Notes: generated by a model from the sequence alone, not told the origin. Shown: positions 26,404 through 37,617, numbered from the stretch's first letter. The stretch: 64,000 bases of DNA from Micrococcus flavus (GCF_014204815.1 NZ_JACHMC010000001.1:310001-374000), one strand, 5' to 3'. Made by a program: numbers and translations.

Positions 26404-27225
26404 TCAGGCGGGCGTGCCGCCCTTGGCCTGCTCCTTGGTCAGCCACTCCTGGATGCCGACGGCGGCCTCGCGCGCCCGCCCCACCAGGAAGCCCAGCTGC
26501 GCCGCGTCCGCGGACACGGACAGCAGCAGCTGGCCCAGCGGGGGCTGCACGAAGCTGGCCAGCACCACGTGGCCCCGCCCGGTGGACAGGCTCACCATGG
26601 TCTGCTGCGGCGAGGCGGCGCCCTCCGCCACGATCTCCGCCTGGGAGGAGGCGATCGCGTACATGGACGAGTTCAGCGCCGCGAGCCGGCCCACGTCGGC
26701 CTGCGGCACCCCGAGGGAGGACAGGTTCATGCCGTCGGCCGTGCAGAGCATGGCGCTGCGGATCTCGGGGTCCGCGGCGAGCAGCGGCACATGCTGGAAG
26801 CGGGGGTCGAGGGCGCGGCGGGCGACGTCCACCGCGCGCTCGGGGTGCGCACCCTGCAGGCGGGTCAGGGCGCCGACGGTGCGGGCCCACACGGACTCGT
26901 CGCCGAGCAGCTCGAGCCACCGCCCGATCTGGAAGGCGGCGTCCGGGCGCTGACCGAACACCCACAGGACGATCCGGGCCCGGTGGGCCGTGACCGACTC
27001 GCGGGCCGAGGAGAAGCGCACCTGCCCCGGCGTGCCGAGCAGGGCCACCCGTCGGCCCGCGGGGTCCGGCCACTCGCCGTCGTCGATGCCCACGGTGGTG
27101 GTGGTCTTGCCGTCCTGCGGGGCCTCCGTGCAGGACGGGGTGGACTGGCGCACGTCCGTGCCCACCACGGGCACGTCGGACAGGGCGGTGACCGCGGTCG
27201 TCTTGCCCACGCCCGCCGTCCCCAT
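26404..27225 (-). CDS. small GTPase-like domain fused to a roadblock/LC7 domain
   Basis: Predicted 273-aa protein. Residues 1-130 resemble the Ras-like GTPases of actinobacterial roadblock systems: P-loop GTAGVGKTT right at the N-terminus, a switch-like TDVRQSTPS, DGKTTTTVGIDDG, and GTPGQVRF in place of the usual DxxGQ switch II. Residues about 150-265 form a roadblock/LC7 fold (LCTADGMNLSSLG, AALNSSMYAIASSQAEIVAEG, HVVLASFVQPPLGQLLLSV). The beta-1 strand that normally precedes the P-loop is missing, yet no in-frame alternative start exists before a stop codon at 27273. The start codon lies only 17 bases from the divergent roadblock gene. Probably a polarity or signalling GTPase that carries its own effector-like domain. 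Confidence 0.7.
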   Translation of the reverse strand: MGTAGVGKTTAVTALSDVPVVGTDVRQSTPSCTEAPQDGKTTTTVGIDDGEWPDPAGRRVALLGTPGQVRFSSARESVTAHRARIVLWVFGQRPDAAFQIGRWLELLGDESVWARTVGALTRLQGAHPERAVDVARRALDPRFQHVPLLAADPEIRSAMLCTADGMNLSSLGVPQADVGRLAALNSSMYAIASSQAEIVAEGAASPQQTMVSLSTGRGHVVLASFVQPPLGQLLLSVSADAAQLGFLVGRAREAAVGIQEWLTKEQAKGGTPA

Positions 27226-27242
27226 CTCCCAGAGGAGACCCC

Positions 27243-27611
27243 ATGGCCAGCCAGGACGAGCTGACGCGCATCATCGACAACATCAACTCGGACGTGAACG
27301 GCTTCATCGGCGCCGCGATCGTGGACATGGAGACCGGCATGCCACTGGCGTCCCGCTCCACCCGCTCCGACTTCGACCTCGAGGTCGCCTCCGCCTACAA
27401 CGCGGAGATGGTCAAGGCCAAGCTCAAGACCATCCAGGTCCTCACCATCGGCACCAGCCTCGAGGACATGCTGCTCACCCTGGGCGACCAGCTGCACCTG
27501 GTGAAGATGCTCGACGAGCGCACCTTCCTGTACGTCGCCGCCGACCGCGCCGCCACCAACCTGGCGCTGCTGCGCTCGGCCGTGAACCGCCACTCCGCGA
27601 GCTTCCGCTGA
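27243..27611 (+). CDS. roadblock/LC7-domain protein
   Basis: Predicted 122-aa single-domain roadblock/LC7 protein, related to MglB and CvnB regulators of small GTPases. The core is INSDVNGFIGAAIVDMETGMPLAS, a long amphipathic helix EVASAYNAEMVKAKLKTI, and LGDQLHLVKMLDERTFLYVAADRAATNLALLRSAV. AGAGGAG is well placed before the ATG. It diverges from the GTPase-roadblock fusion with 17 bases between the start codons, so their promoters must overlap each other's 5' coding ends. It is expected to dimerise or bind the neighbour's G domain (inference from the MglAB model). Confidence 0.82.
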   Translation: MASQDELTRIIDNINSDVNGFIGAAIVDMETGMPLASRSTRSDFDLEVASAYNAEMVKAKLKTIQVLTIGTSLEDMLLTLGDQLHLVKMLDERTFLYVAADRAATNLALLRSAVNRHSASFR

Positions 27612-27702
27612 CCGGCGGCGCTCCGGCGCGCCGACCCCGGCCCGTCGCCCCGTCCGCCCCTCACCGGGCCGGCGGGGCCTCGTCGTCTCCGGCGCCGGCC
27701 GC

Positions 27703-28221
27703 TCACCCGCGGACGTGCACGTCCGCGGCCCGCTCGGGGTCCTCCGCCGCGAGGTAGCGGGCCTCCTGCCCGGCCCACCGCTCCCAGTGGGGGCGGTACG
27801 CCTCGCCGTCGCGGGCGAGGGCCCGGGCGCGCCGCGTCGCCGGGTCCAGGTCGGCCCAGACGCGCAGGTCGAGCCGGTGCCGGGCCGCCCCGCACAGGGC
27901 GCCGACGCCCTCGCAGACCACCAGGTCGACGCCGGTCGGATCCAGGACGCGCTCCGGCCCCGGGCCGGACCGGTACCAGTCCCAGGACCGCCAGCGGGCG
28001 GCGCGGCCGGCGGCGAGGGCGGCCACGGCCCGGGGGTAGGGGCCCTCGGGGGCGAGGGCCGCGGCGAGGCCGTCCCATCCGGGGTACAGGTCCTCGAGGG
28101 GCAGGATCGCCACGCGCGCGGCCGGAGCGAGGCGGGCGGCCAGGGCCGAGGCCAGCGTGGACTTCCCGGCGCCCGAGCGGCCGTCGATCCCCACGAGCAC
28201 GGGGTGAGGCGCTCCGTTCAC
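27703..28221 (-). CDS. P-loop kinase, uridine-kinase-like
   Basis: Predicted 172-aa nucleoside-kinase-fold protein. Walker A is GIDGRSGAGKST (about residues 11-22). LPLEDLYPGWDGL matches the substrate-binding Asp-Tyr region of uridine/cytidine kinases. VDLVVCEGVGAL is the Walker B-like strand, and DPATRRARALARDG the LID Arg motif. It is shorter than true uridine kinases, so the phosphorylated substrate is uncertain. GTG 28221 overlaps the marR stop codon by four bases (GTGA), making the two a coupled operon. A perfect 22-base palindrome covers its last codons. Confidence 0.75.
   Translation of the reverse strand: MNGAPHPVLVGIDGRSGAGKSTLASALAARLAPAARVAILPLEDLYPGWDGLAAALAPEGPYPRAVAALAAGRAARWRSWDWYRSGPGPERVLDPTGVDLVVCEGVGALCGAARHRLDLRVWADLDPATRRARALARDGEAYRPHWERWAGQEARYLAAEDPERAADVHVRG
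27707..27728. repeat. 22-base perfect palindrome at the end of the kinase gene
   Basis: CCGCGGACGTG is followed at once by its exact complement CACGTCCGCGG, inside the last seven codons (DVHVRG) of the kinase gene. As RNA it would form a strong hairpin after opening a small loop. It may act as a terminator for the kinase or for the converging roadblock gene. Confidence 0.45.
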
Positions 28222-28751
28222 GGCCGGGACCCGCCGTGGGCGGCCGGAGCGGGGAGCGTCGCGGCCGGCCCCTCCGCGGGGGACGACGGGCGGTCGCCGC
28301 CGAGGGCGACCGTGGCGGCGACGATCACCCGGAGTGCGGCGTCGAGGTCCTCGTCCGAGAAGTCGTCCAGCGCGCCGCTGATGCGGGCGGCCAGTGGGAG
28401 GAACGCGGCGCGGCCGTCGGCGACGGCGGAGTCCGTGTGGTCCACGATCACCCGCCGCCGGTCCGCCTCCGAGCGCCGGCGGACCGCGTGGCCGGAGGCC
28501 ACCAGGCGGTCCACCGCGGCCGTGGCCGCGGGCTTGGACAGGTGCAGGCCACGGCCCAGGTCGGTGACGGTGGTCTCCTCCCCGGCGGCGGCGCGGCGCA
28601 TGAGCACCGCGAGGGCCCGCAGGTCGGTGCGGCCCAGGCCGAGGCCGCGGCCGGCGTCGTCCGCGGCCTGATCGGAGCGCTCGCTGAACGCGCGGAGGGC
28701 ACCCACCACGGCCTGATGCCGAGGCGGGAGGGGTCCGCCGCTCGCGCTCAT
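28218..28751 (-). CDS. MarR-family transcriptional regulator
   Basis: Predicted 177-aa winged-helix regulator. The DNA-binding block is TTVTDLGRGLHLSKPAATAAVDRLVASGHAVRRRSEADRRRVIVDHT, with the wing Arg-Arg pair. Helices on either side form the dimer interface, and a disordered Pro/Ala tail ends it. It diverges from an MMPL exporter, with a perfect inverted repeat in the 66-base gap, so it probably represses both genes. TAGACT on the minus strand (28765-28760) lies eight bases before the ATG and no ribosome site is visible, predicting a leaderless message. The kinase gene overlaps its stop codon. Confidence 0.87.
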   Translation of the reverse strand: MSASGGPLPPRHQAVVGALRAFSERSDQAADDAGRGLGLGRTDLRALAVLMRRAAAGEETTVTDLGRGLHLSKPAATAAVDRLVASGHAVRRRSEADRRRVIVDHTDSAVADGRAAFLPLAARISGALDDFSDEDLDAALRVIVAATVALGGDRPSSPAEGPAATLPAPAAHGGSRP

Positions 28752-28765
28752 GGGTCCGCAGTCTA
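28752..28765 (-). promoter_or_regulatory. -10 element for marR, leaderless
   Basis: TAGACT on the minus strand at 28765-28760 is followed by an eight-base spacer and the ATG at 28751. It faces away from the MMPL promoter, with the operator between them. Confidence 0.55.
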
Positions 28766-28782
28766 GTCCTGTGACGCAGATC

Positions 28783-28797
28783 GTTCGACCGTCGAAC
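28783..28797. promoter_or_regulatory. MarR-type operator
   Basis: GTTCGAC-C-GTCGAAC is a perfect 7-bp inverted repeat with one central base. It covers the -35/spacer area of the MMPL promoter and lies upstream of the marR -10, where a bound dimer could block both promoters. Confidence 0.7.
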
Positions 28798-28804
28798 CTT
28801 TTGG

Positions 28805-28817
28805 TAGCCTCTCCACC
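28805..28817 (+). promoter_or_regulatory. -10 element for the MMPL gene, leaderless
   Basis: TAGCCT at 28805-28810 is followed by seven bases and the ATG at 28818. The operator at 28783-28797 sits directly upstream. No Shine-Dalgarno sequence is present. Confidence 0.6.
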
Positions 28818-31202
28818 ATGTCCCAGAGCCCCGACCTCACGCCGTACCGCACCACCGCGGCGCGCGCCGCCGTCCGCCCCTCCGTCCCCCTTCCCGACGC
28901 GGCCTCCCACCCCGCCGGAACGCACCACGACGACGGCGTGGAGACCCCCTCCGCCCGTCGGCGCACCCGCTGGCTGCGGGCCGGCGTCGCCGCCGCGCTG
29001 TTCCTCGTGTGGCTGGCCGTGATGGGCCTGGGCGGGCCCACCTTCGGCAAGATCTCGGAGGTCTCCTCGAACGACCAGTCCACCTTCCTCCCCGCGACGG
29101 CCGAGTCCACCCTGGCCGGCGAGCGGGTCGCCGCGTTCCGCGACGGGGAGGCCGTGCCCGCCGTGATCGTGGGAGAGGCCTCCACGGCCGATCCGGCCGC
29201 CGCATTCCCGGCGCTCGCCGCCCTGGGCGAGCGCCTCGGGGAGGTCGACGGCGTGGAGCGCGTGGTGGGCCCCGTGCCCAGCGAGGACGGCGAGGCGGTC
29301 CAGTACCTGGCCTTCCTGCCCGCCGGCGAAGACGCGGAGCGGGAGGTCGCCGACGTCGTGGCGGACCTGCGCGCCGTCCTGGACGATCCTGCGGCGGCGG
29401 AGTCCGGGCTGGCCGGGACGGTCGCGGCGGACGCCGAGTGGCACGTGGCCGGCCCGGCGGGCCTGGCCGCGGACCTCGGCGGCGCCTTCGCGGGCATCGA
29501 CGGCCTCCTGCTGCTCGTGGCCCTCGTGGTCGTCTTCGTGATCCTGGTGTCCGTGTACCGCTCGGTGCTGCTGCCCGTGCTGGTCCTGCTGACCTCCGTG
29601 GCCGCCCTGTGCGCGGCCATCCTGGCCGTGTTCTGGATGGCCCGGGCGGACTGGATCCAGCTCAACGGCCAGGCGCAGGGCATCCTCTCCATCCTGGTGA
29701 TCGGCGCGACCACGGACTACTGCCTCCTGCTGGTGGCGCGCCACCGCGAGGAGCTCGAGCGCCGGGGGAGCGTCACCGAGGCCCTGACCGCCTCCGTCCG
29801 CGGCTCCTTCGGCGCCGTCTCCGCCTCCGCCGCCACCGTGGCCGCGGCCCTGCTGATCCTGCTGGTGTCCGACCTCAACTCGAACAGCTCGCTGGGCCCG
29901 ATTGCGGCCTCGGGCATCGTCTTCGCGTGGCTGGCGGCGCTCACCCTGCTGCCGGCGATGCTGCAGCTGCTGGGCCGCGCCGCGTTCTGGCCCACCGTCC
30001 CCTCGCCCGCGAACGCCCGGCGCCGGGCCGAGCACCGCGCGGCGAAGGGCCGGGCCCACCGCCAGCCCGAGGACGCCCAGGGCCGGCCGATCGCCGGACT
30101 CGAGGAGGACCACGGCGTCTGGACGCGCGTGGCCGCCTTCGTGGCGCGCCGCTCCCGCCCGGTGTGGATCGTCACCGCGCTCCTCCTGGCCGCCTTCGCC
30201 GCCGGCGTCACCCAGCTGCAGGCCTCCGGCATCGCGCAGACGGACGTGCTCCTGGGCGAGTCCGACGCGCGGGACGGCGAGGAGGTCCTCGCGGCCCACT
30301 TCGCCGCCGGCGTCGGCTCCCCGGCGCAGATCGTCGCCCCCGAGCAGGACGCGGACCGCGTCCTCGACGCCGTGGCCGCCCACCCGGGCGTCGCCGAGGC
30401 CTCGTTCGAGACGGGGGCACCGGCCGGACCGCCCGCCGCCGGCGTCGCGCCCGGTGCCGACGCCGAGGGCGGCCCCCCGGCCGCCGGACCCGAGCCCGAG
30501 CCGCTCGTGCGGGACGGGCAGGTGCTGATCAGCGCGACCCTCACCGACCCCGGCGAGTCCCTCGAGGCCCAGCAGACCGTGGAGGGCCTGCGTGCCGCCC
30601 TGGATGCGCTGGACACCGCGGGCGAGGTGCTCGTGGGCGGCACGGCCGCCCAGGCGCTGGACACCAACGTCACCTCGCAGCGGGACCTCGTGGTGGTCAT
30701 CCCGCTCGTGCTGCTCGTGGTGCTGCTGATCCTCATGGTGCTGCTGCGCTCGGTGCTGGCCCCGGTGCTCCTGGTGGCCGCCACGGTCCTCAGCTTCGGC
30801 ACCGCGATGGGCGTCTCGGCCCTGGTGTTCGACCACGTGCTGGACCTCCCCGGCGCGGACCCCACCGTCCCGCTCTACGGGTTCGTGTTCCTCGTGGCCC
30901 TCGGCATCGACTACACGATCTTCCTGATGACGCGCACGCGGGAGGAGACGCCGAGGCTCGGCACCCGCGCCGGCGTGCTGCGGGCCCTCACCGTGACGGG
31001 CGGGGTGATCACCTCGGCCGGTGTGGTGCTGGCCGCCACGTTCGCGGCGCTGGCCGTCATCCCGCTGGTGTTCATGGTGCAGCTGGCGTTCATCGTGGCG
31101 TTCGGCGTCCTGCTGGACACCCTGATCGTCCGCTCGCTGCTGATCCCGGCCCTCGTCCGGGACATCGGCCCGCGGGTGTGGTGGCCCTCCCGCGCCGCCT
31201 GA
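28818..31202 (+). CDS. MMPL/RND family transporter under MarR control
   Basis: Predicted 794-aa RND-type exporter. A hydrophilic N-terminus of about 50 residues precedes helix 1. The first extracellular domain is at about 75-215, helices 2-6 at about 220-400, a second extracellular domain at about 440-610, and helices 7-12 to about 785. Family motifs include SILVIGATTDYCLLLVARHREEL and FVFLVALGIDYTIFLMTRTREE, each with the Asp-Tyr pair used in proton coupling. It has no coiled-coil insert, unlike the other MMPL protein nearby. Divergence from a MarR gene suggests induction by a toxic or lipophilic compound. A 20-bp hairpin follows the stop codon. Confidence 0.92.
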   Translation: MSQSPDLTPYRTTAARAAVRPSVPLPDAASHPAGTHHDDGVETPSARRRTRWLRAGVAAALFLVWLAVMGLGGPTFGKISEVSSNDQSTFLPATAESTLAGERVAAFRDGEAVPAVIVGEASTADPAAAFPALAALGERLGEVDGVERVVGPVPSEDGEAVQYLAFLPAGEDAEREVADVVADLRAVLDDPAAAESGLAGTVAADAEWHVAGPAGLAADLGGAFAGIDGLLLLVALVVVFVILVSVYRSVLLPVLVLLTSVAALCAAILAVFWMARADWIQLNGQAQGILSILVIGATTDYCLLLVARHREELERRGSVTEALTASVRGSFGAVSASAATVAAALLILLVSDLNSNSSLGPIAASGIVFAWLAALTLLPAMLQLLGRAAFWPTVPSPANARRRAEHRAAKGRAHRQPEDAQGRPIAGLEEDHGVWTRVAAFVARRSRPVWIVTALLLAAFAAGVTQLQASGIAQTDVLLGESDARDGEEVLAAHFAAGVGSPAQIVAPEQDADRVLDAVAAHPGVAEASFETGAPAGPPAAGVAPGADAEGGPPAAGPEPEPLVRDGQVLISATLTDPGESLEAQQTVEGLRAALDALDTAGEVLVGGTAAQALDTNVTSQRDLVVVIPLVLLVVLLILMVLLRSVLAPVLLVAATVLSFGTAMGVSALVFDHVLDLPGADPTVPLYGFVFLVALGIDYTIFLMTRTREETPRLGTRAGVLRALTVTGGVITSAGVVLAATFAALAVIPLVFMVQLAFIVAFGVLLDTLIVRSLLIPALVRDIGPRVWWPSRAA

Positions 31203-34166
<2,964 letters not shown>

Positions 34167-34176
34167 CCCGCCCCAT

Positions 34177-34249
34177 GGCCCGGGGCGCAGGCCCCGGGCC
34201 TCCGGCGGCACCGGCGGGTCGGTCTCGACGGCGTGAGCCCGTCGGGACC
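34177..34249 (+). terminator. two tandem hairpins between dnaK and grpE
   Basis: Hairpin 1 (34177-34200) is a perfect 10-bp stem GGCCCGGGGC/GCCCCGGGCC with loop GCAG. Hairpin 2 (34221-34249) is an 11-bp stem GGTCTCGACGG/CCGTCGGGACC with one wobble pair and a 7-base loop. There is no T-tract. They could attenuate or mark an RNA processing point, letting DnaK be made in excess over GrpE and DnaJ. Confidence 0.6.
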
Positions 34250-34318
34250 GGCCCGTCGGCCGTCCCCGAGCACTTCCGGCGCCGCGTTCCGCGCGGTGCG
34301 AGACGAAAGGACCACCCC

Positions 34319-34984
34319 ATGAGCACGGACCGCAACGACCAGCACCCCGTCCCCGGTGAGGACGGACCCGGCCCCGAGGAGCCGGTGATCCGCGACAACC
34401 GCCGGATCGACCCCGAGACCGGTCAGGCCCGCACCGCGGCCGGGGGCGCCGACGGCGACGCCCTCTCCCAGGCCGAGCAGATCCTCGACGAGGCCGGCGC
34501 CCAGGCCTCCGCCGAGGGCGAGGCGCCGGCGGAGGGCCAGGACGCCCCGGCCGCCTCCGACCGCGAGGCGGAGCTGCTCGAGGACCTGCGCCGGCTGCAG
34601 GCCGAGTACGTGAACTACAAGCGCCGCGTGGACCGCGACCGCGCGCAGGCCCAGGATGCCGGCATCCTCAAGGCGGTCTCCGCCCTGATGCCCGTCCTGG
34701 ACGACGTCGACGCGGCCCGGGCCGCGGGCGACCTCGCCGACGGGCCGTTCGCGGCGATCGCCGCGAAGCTCGACACCGCCCTCGCGGGCCTGGGCCTGGA
34801 GCGCCAGGACCAGGAGACGCTGGCCGGCGTCGAGTTCGACCCGGCCGTGCACGAGGCCGTGATGCGCCAGCCGCACGCGGAGGTGCCCGCGGACCACGTG
34901 GTCCAGGTCTTCCGCAACGGCTACGTCCGGGACGGTCGCGTGCTGCGCGCCGCCCAGGTCATGGTCTCCGCCGGCCAGGACTGA
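34319..34984 (+). CDS. grpE: nucleotide exchange factor GrpE
   Basis: Predicted 221-aa cochaperone that speeds ADP release from DnaK. An acidic, disordered N-terminus of about 80 residues precedes the long dimer helix ([27 protein letters not shown]). The C-terminal beta domain ends with [24 protein letters not shown], the GrpE signature. CGAAAGGA lies before ATG 34319. It follows dnaK after 152 bases that hold two hairpins and precedes dnaJ by 59 bases. Complete and of usual length for the group. Confidence 0.97.
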   Translation: MSTDRNDQHPVPGEDGPGPEEPVIRDNRRIDPETGQARTAAGGADGDALSQAEQILDEAGAQASAEGEAPAEGQDAPAASDREAELLEDLRRLQAEYVNYKRRVDRDRAQAQDAGILKAVSALMPVLDDVDAARAAGDLADGPFAAIAAKLDTALAGLGLERQDQETLAGVEFDPAVHEAVMRQPHAEVPADHVVQVFRNGYVRDGRVLRAAQVMVSAGQD

Positions 34985-35043
34985 CCCCGGTCCGCCCACC
35001 GCGGACCCGCGACCCCACCCGAGATCGACAGAGAGGAGGCACC

Positions 35044-36054
35044 ATGGCCTCGCAGGACTGGCTCGACAAGGACTTCTACGCGGTCCTGGGGGTGTCCAAG
35101 GACGCCTCCGAAGCCGACATCAAGAAGGCGTACCGCAAGCTCGCGCGCACCCACCACCCGGACCAGAACCCGGGGGACGCGGCCGCCGAGCAGCGGTTCA
35201 AGGAGATCTCGGAGGCGTACGACGTCCTGAGCGACCCCAAGGACCGCCAGGAGTACGACGCGCTGCGCGCGATGGGCGGCGGAGGCGCCCGCTTCACCGC
35301 CCCGGGCGGCTCGGGCGCGGGCGGCTTCGAGGACGTGTTCGGTGACATGTTCGGCGGCGGCGCCGGCCCCGGGTCCTTCCGGACGTCCTCCGGCGCCGGC
35401 GGCCCGGACCTGTCCGACCTGTTCGGCGCCTTCGCCGGCGGCGGGTTCGGCGGTGCGCAGGGCTTCGGCGGCCCGCAGGGCTTCGGGGGCGGCTACGGCC
35501 AGCCCCGGCCGACGAAGGGCGCCGACCGCACCGCCACCACCACCATCTCCTTCCGCGGCGCGGTGGAGGGCACCACGGTGTCCCTGCGCGCAGCGGACGG
35601 GGAGACCGTGGAGGTGCGCATCCCGAAGGGCATCCGCGACGGCCAGAAGGTGCGGGCCCGCGGCAAGGGCTCGCCCGGCACCGCCGGGCGGGGCGACCTG
35701 ATGGTCACCGTGCAGGTGCGCGAGCACCCGTTCTTCCAGCGCGACGGCGACGACCTGCGGGTGCAGGTGCCGGTCACCTTCGACGAGGCGGCGCTGGGCG
35801 CCACCGTGGAGGTCCCCACCCTCGCGGGCCCGGTCAAGGTCAAGGTCCCGGCCGGGTCGCAGCCCGGGCGCGTCCTGCGCCTCAAAGGCCGGGGCGTGGC
35901 CTCCGCCAAGCACACCGGCGACCTGCTGGTGGAGCTGCAGGTGGCCGTGCCCGCCGAGCTCTCGGACGAGGCGCGTGCCGCCGTCGAGGCCTACGCGGCC
36001 GCCACCGCCGACCTCGACGTGCGGAAGGACCTGGCCCGGAGGGCGCAGTGGTGA
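35044..36054 (+). CDS. dnaJ: DnaJ-type cochaperone without zinc finger
   Basis: Predicted 336-aa Hsp40. The J domain (about 9-75) contains the essential HPD motif in [10 protein letters not shown] and [16 protein letters not shown] Gly/Phe-rich linker (about 80-160) leads to the two C-terminal beta domains (165-325), with [21 protein letters not shown] typical of the peptide-binding region. There is no cysteine at all, so the CxxCxGxG zinc-finger region of classical DnaJ is absent and the layout is that of CbpA/class B. GAGAGGAGG precedes the ATG. The hspR start codon overlaps its end. The gene looks intact: the linker passes smoothly between domains. Confidence 0.95.
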   Translation: MASQDWLDKDFYAVLGVSKDASEADIKKAYRKLARTHHPDQNPGDAAAEQRFKEISEAYDVLSDPKDRQEYDALRAMGGGGARFTAPGGSGAGGFEDVFGDMFGGGAGPGSFRTSSGAGGPDLSDLFGAFAGGGFGGAQGFGGPQGFGGGYGQPRPTKGADRTATTTISFRGAVEGTTVSLRAADGETVEVRIPKGIRDGQKVRARGKGSPGTAGRGDLMVTVQVREHPFFQRDGDDLRVQVPVTFDEAALGATVEVPTLAGPVKVKVPAGSQPGRVLRLKGRGVASAKHTGDLLVELQVAVPAELSDEARAAVEAYAAATADLDVRKDLARRAQW

Positions 36055-36656
36055 GCCCGGCGACCCCGCGCGAGGAGCAGGGGGCGCCCCGCGCCCCCCG
36101 CCCGGGCGGCACGGGACGCCACGACCCGGTGTTCGTGATCTCCGTGGCGGCGGAGATGTCCGGCATGCACCCGCAGACTTTGCGCCAGTACGACCGGCTC
36201 GGCCTCGTGGTGCCCCAGCGTCAGGGGGGCCGACACCGGCGCTACTCCCGCGCCGACGTCGAGCTGCTCGGCACCGTGCAGGCGCTGAGCCGGGAGGGCG
36301 TCTCGCTCGAGGGCATCCGGCGGATCGCGGCCCTGCAGCAGGAGGTCGAACGCCTCCAGGAGACGGTCGTGGAGCTCGCCTCCCAGGTGGACCGGCTGCA
36401 CCACACCTCCCGGCTGGCCCGCGTGTTCTCCGTGGGCGTGGCCGGGGAGGTCTCCGCTCGGTACGACTCCCCGGCCGGTGCCCGCGACCCGGGCGACGAC
36501 CGCGCGGCGGGGGCCGACTCCTCGGATCGCACCGGAGGCGCAGGCTCCGCCGTCCGCCGCCCCGCCGACCCCGCGCGGCGGGTGCTGCGCGCGTTGCCTC
36601 CGGCTCCGGCACGCCACGGCCACGCCTCCGCCTGGCGGGCCCTCACGCGGGGCTGA
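36048..36656 (+). CDS. hspR: heat-shock repressor HspR (MerR family)
   Basis: Predicted 202-aa MerR-fold repressor. The winged helix lies at about 28-98: [47 protein letters not shown] is the HspR recognition pattern. A coiled-coil helix ([21 protein letters not shown]) follows, then about 70 extra residues rich in Arg, Ala and Asp that short HspR proteins lack. HspR binds HAIR repeats, with DnaK as corepressor, and should control dnaK (sites at 32175 and 32226) and clpB (site at 52224). It begins at GTG 36048 (or GTG 36051), overlapping the end of dnaJ, so the operon is autoregulated. Confidence 0.95.
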   Translation: MVSPATPREEQGAPRAPRPGGTGRHDPVFVISVAAEMSGMHPQTLRQYDRLGLVVPQRQGGRHRRYSRADVELLGTVQALSREGVSLEGIRRIAALQQEVERLQETVVELASQVDRLHHTSRLARVFSVGVAGEVSARYDSPAGARDPGDDRAAGADSSDRTGGAGSAVRRPADPARRVLRALPPAPARHGHASAWRALTRG

Positions 36657-36660
36657 CGCT

Positions 36661-37617
36661 GTGGGCGGCCCGGCGTCCTGGGGACCCGATCCCCGCGCGG
36701 AGCTGCAGGAGCGGCTCCGCACCGACGTCGCCCGCCGTTCCGCGCTCTCCCGGCGCCAGGCCCGCGCCCTGGACGGGGTCCTGCACGCCCTGCGCCCCGA
36801 CTCGATGCACGCGGACATCCCGCCGCGCACGCTCGTGGACTACGACCTCGACGCGCCGGACGGCCCCGTGGCCGCGATCGCCGTCGGCGAGCTCGACGCC
36901 CCGACCCACATGACCTGGCAGGTGTCCGGCATGGGCATCACCGCCCACACGGCCGCGTGGGGCAGCGCCCGGGAGGCGGGGGACCTGCTGCTCGCCCAGC
37001 GCCGCGCCGGCGCCCCCCGGCCGTGCGTCGTCGCCTGGTTGGGATACCCGGCCCCGCCGTGGTGGCGTGTGCTGGGAGAGGGCCCCGCCCGGCGCGGCGC
37101 CGTACGGCTGCACGCCCAGCTGCAGACATGGGCCCGCCGTCCCCGGCCTCCGCACGCGGCCGTCGGCCCCGCCGTCCACACCGCGATGGAGGCGCACTCG
37201 TACGGGACCCTCGTGGCGGCCCACGCGCTCGCGGGGGAGGCGGCCGGCGCGGCCCCCCGGCCGCGGGTGGACGTGCTGGCCCTCTCCGGCGCGGTGGGCC
37301 TGCCGCGGCGGCTGGCACGGACGCTGGCGGGGCCGGACCGGGCCGTGGGGACGGTCTTCGAGGCCCGCGCGCCCGGGGACCGGCTCGCATGGGTCGGACG
37401 GGTGCTGGCCGGCCGATCCCCGTGGGAGGGGGCCGCGGTGCTGCCGGTCCGTGCCGACGAGACCGCCGGGCTGACAGGCATCCGCGGGCACAACAGCGCC
37501 CGCTGGCGTCCCGAGGCCGGCGGGACCGCGCCGCGGGGGTATCGCGATCCGGGCACCGTCACCCTCACCGCCCTGGGGCGGGTCACCGCCGGACGGGGCC
37601 TCGACCCCCGGCCCTGA
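36661..37617 (+). CDS. alpha/beta hydrolase of the DUF1023 type
   Basis: Predicted 318-aa protein with a DUF1023 alpha/beta hydrolase fold. The nucleophile elbow is EAHSYGTLVAAHAL (Ser in HSYGT, about residue 180). MTWQVSGMGITAHTAAWG resembles the oxyanion-strand region that precedes it. A late His in IRGHNSARW may complete the triad. The substrate is unknown. It starts at GTG 36661, four bases after the hspR stop codon, and appears to be the last gene of the heat-shock transcript, which would make it heat-inducible (inference). It converges with the BCCT gene with only 18 bases between stop codons. Confidence 0.75.
   Translation: MGGPASWGPDPRAELQERLRTDVARRSALSRRQARALDGVLHALRPDSMHADIPPRTLVDYDLDAPDGPVAAIAVGELDAPTHMTWQVSGMGITAHTAAWGSAREAGDLLLAQRRAGAPRPCVVAWLGYPAPPWWRVLGEGPARRGAVRLHAQLQTWARRPRPPHAAVGPAVHTAMEAHSYGTLVAAHALAGEAAGAAPRPRVDVLALSGAVGLPRRLARTLAGPDRAVGTVFEARAPGDRLAWVGRVLAGRSPWEGAAVLPVRADETAGLTGIRGHNSARWRPEAGGTAPRGYRDPGTVTLTALGRVTAGRGLDPRP

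Noticed and set aside
28783-28797. Inverted repeat GTTCGAC-C-GTCGAAC as an SOS (LexA) box
   Set aside because: The actinobacterial LexA box has TCGAAC-N4-GTTCGA geometry. Here the half-sites are in the opposite order with one central base, and a MarR gene is adjacent.
36478-36660. Upstream extension of the DUF1023 hydrolase into hspR
   Set aside because: The extra residues are low-complexity shadow of hspR in another frame. GTG 36661, four bases after the hspR stop codon, gives a sensible N-terminus.
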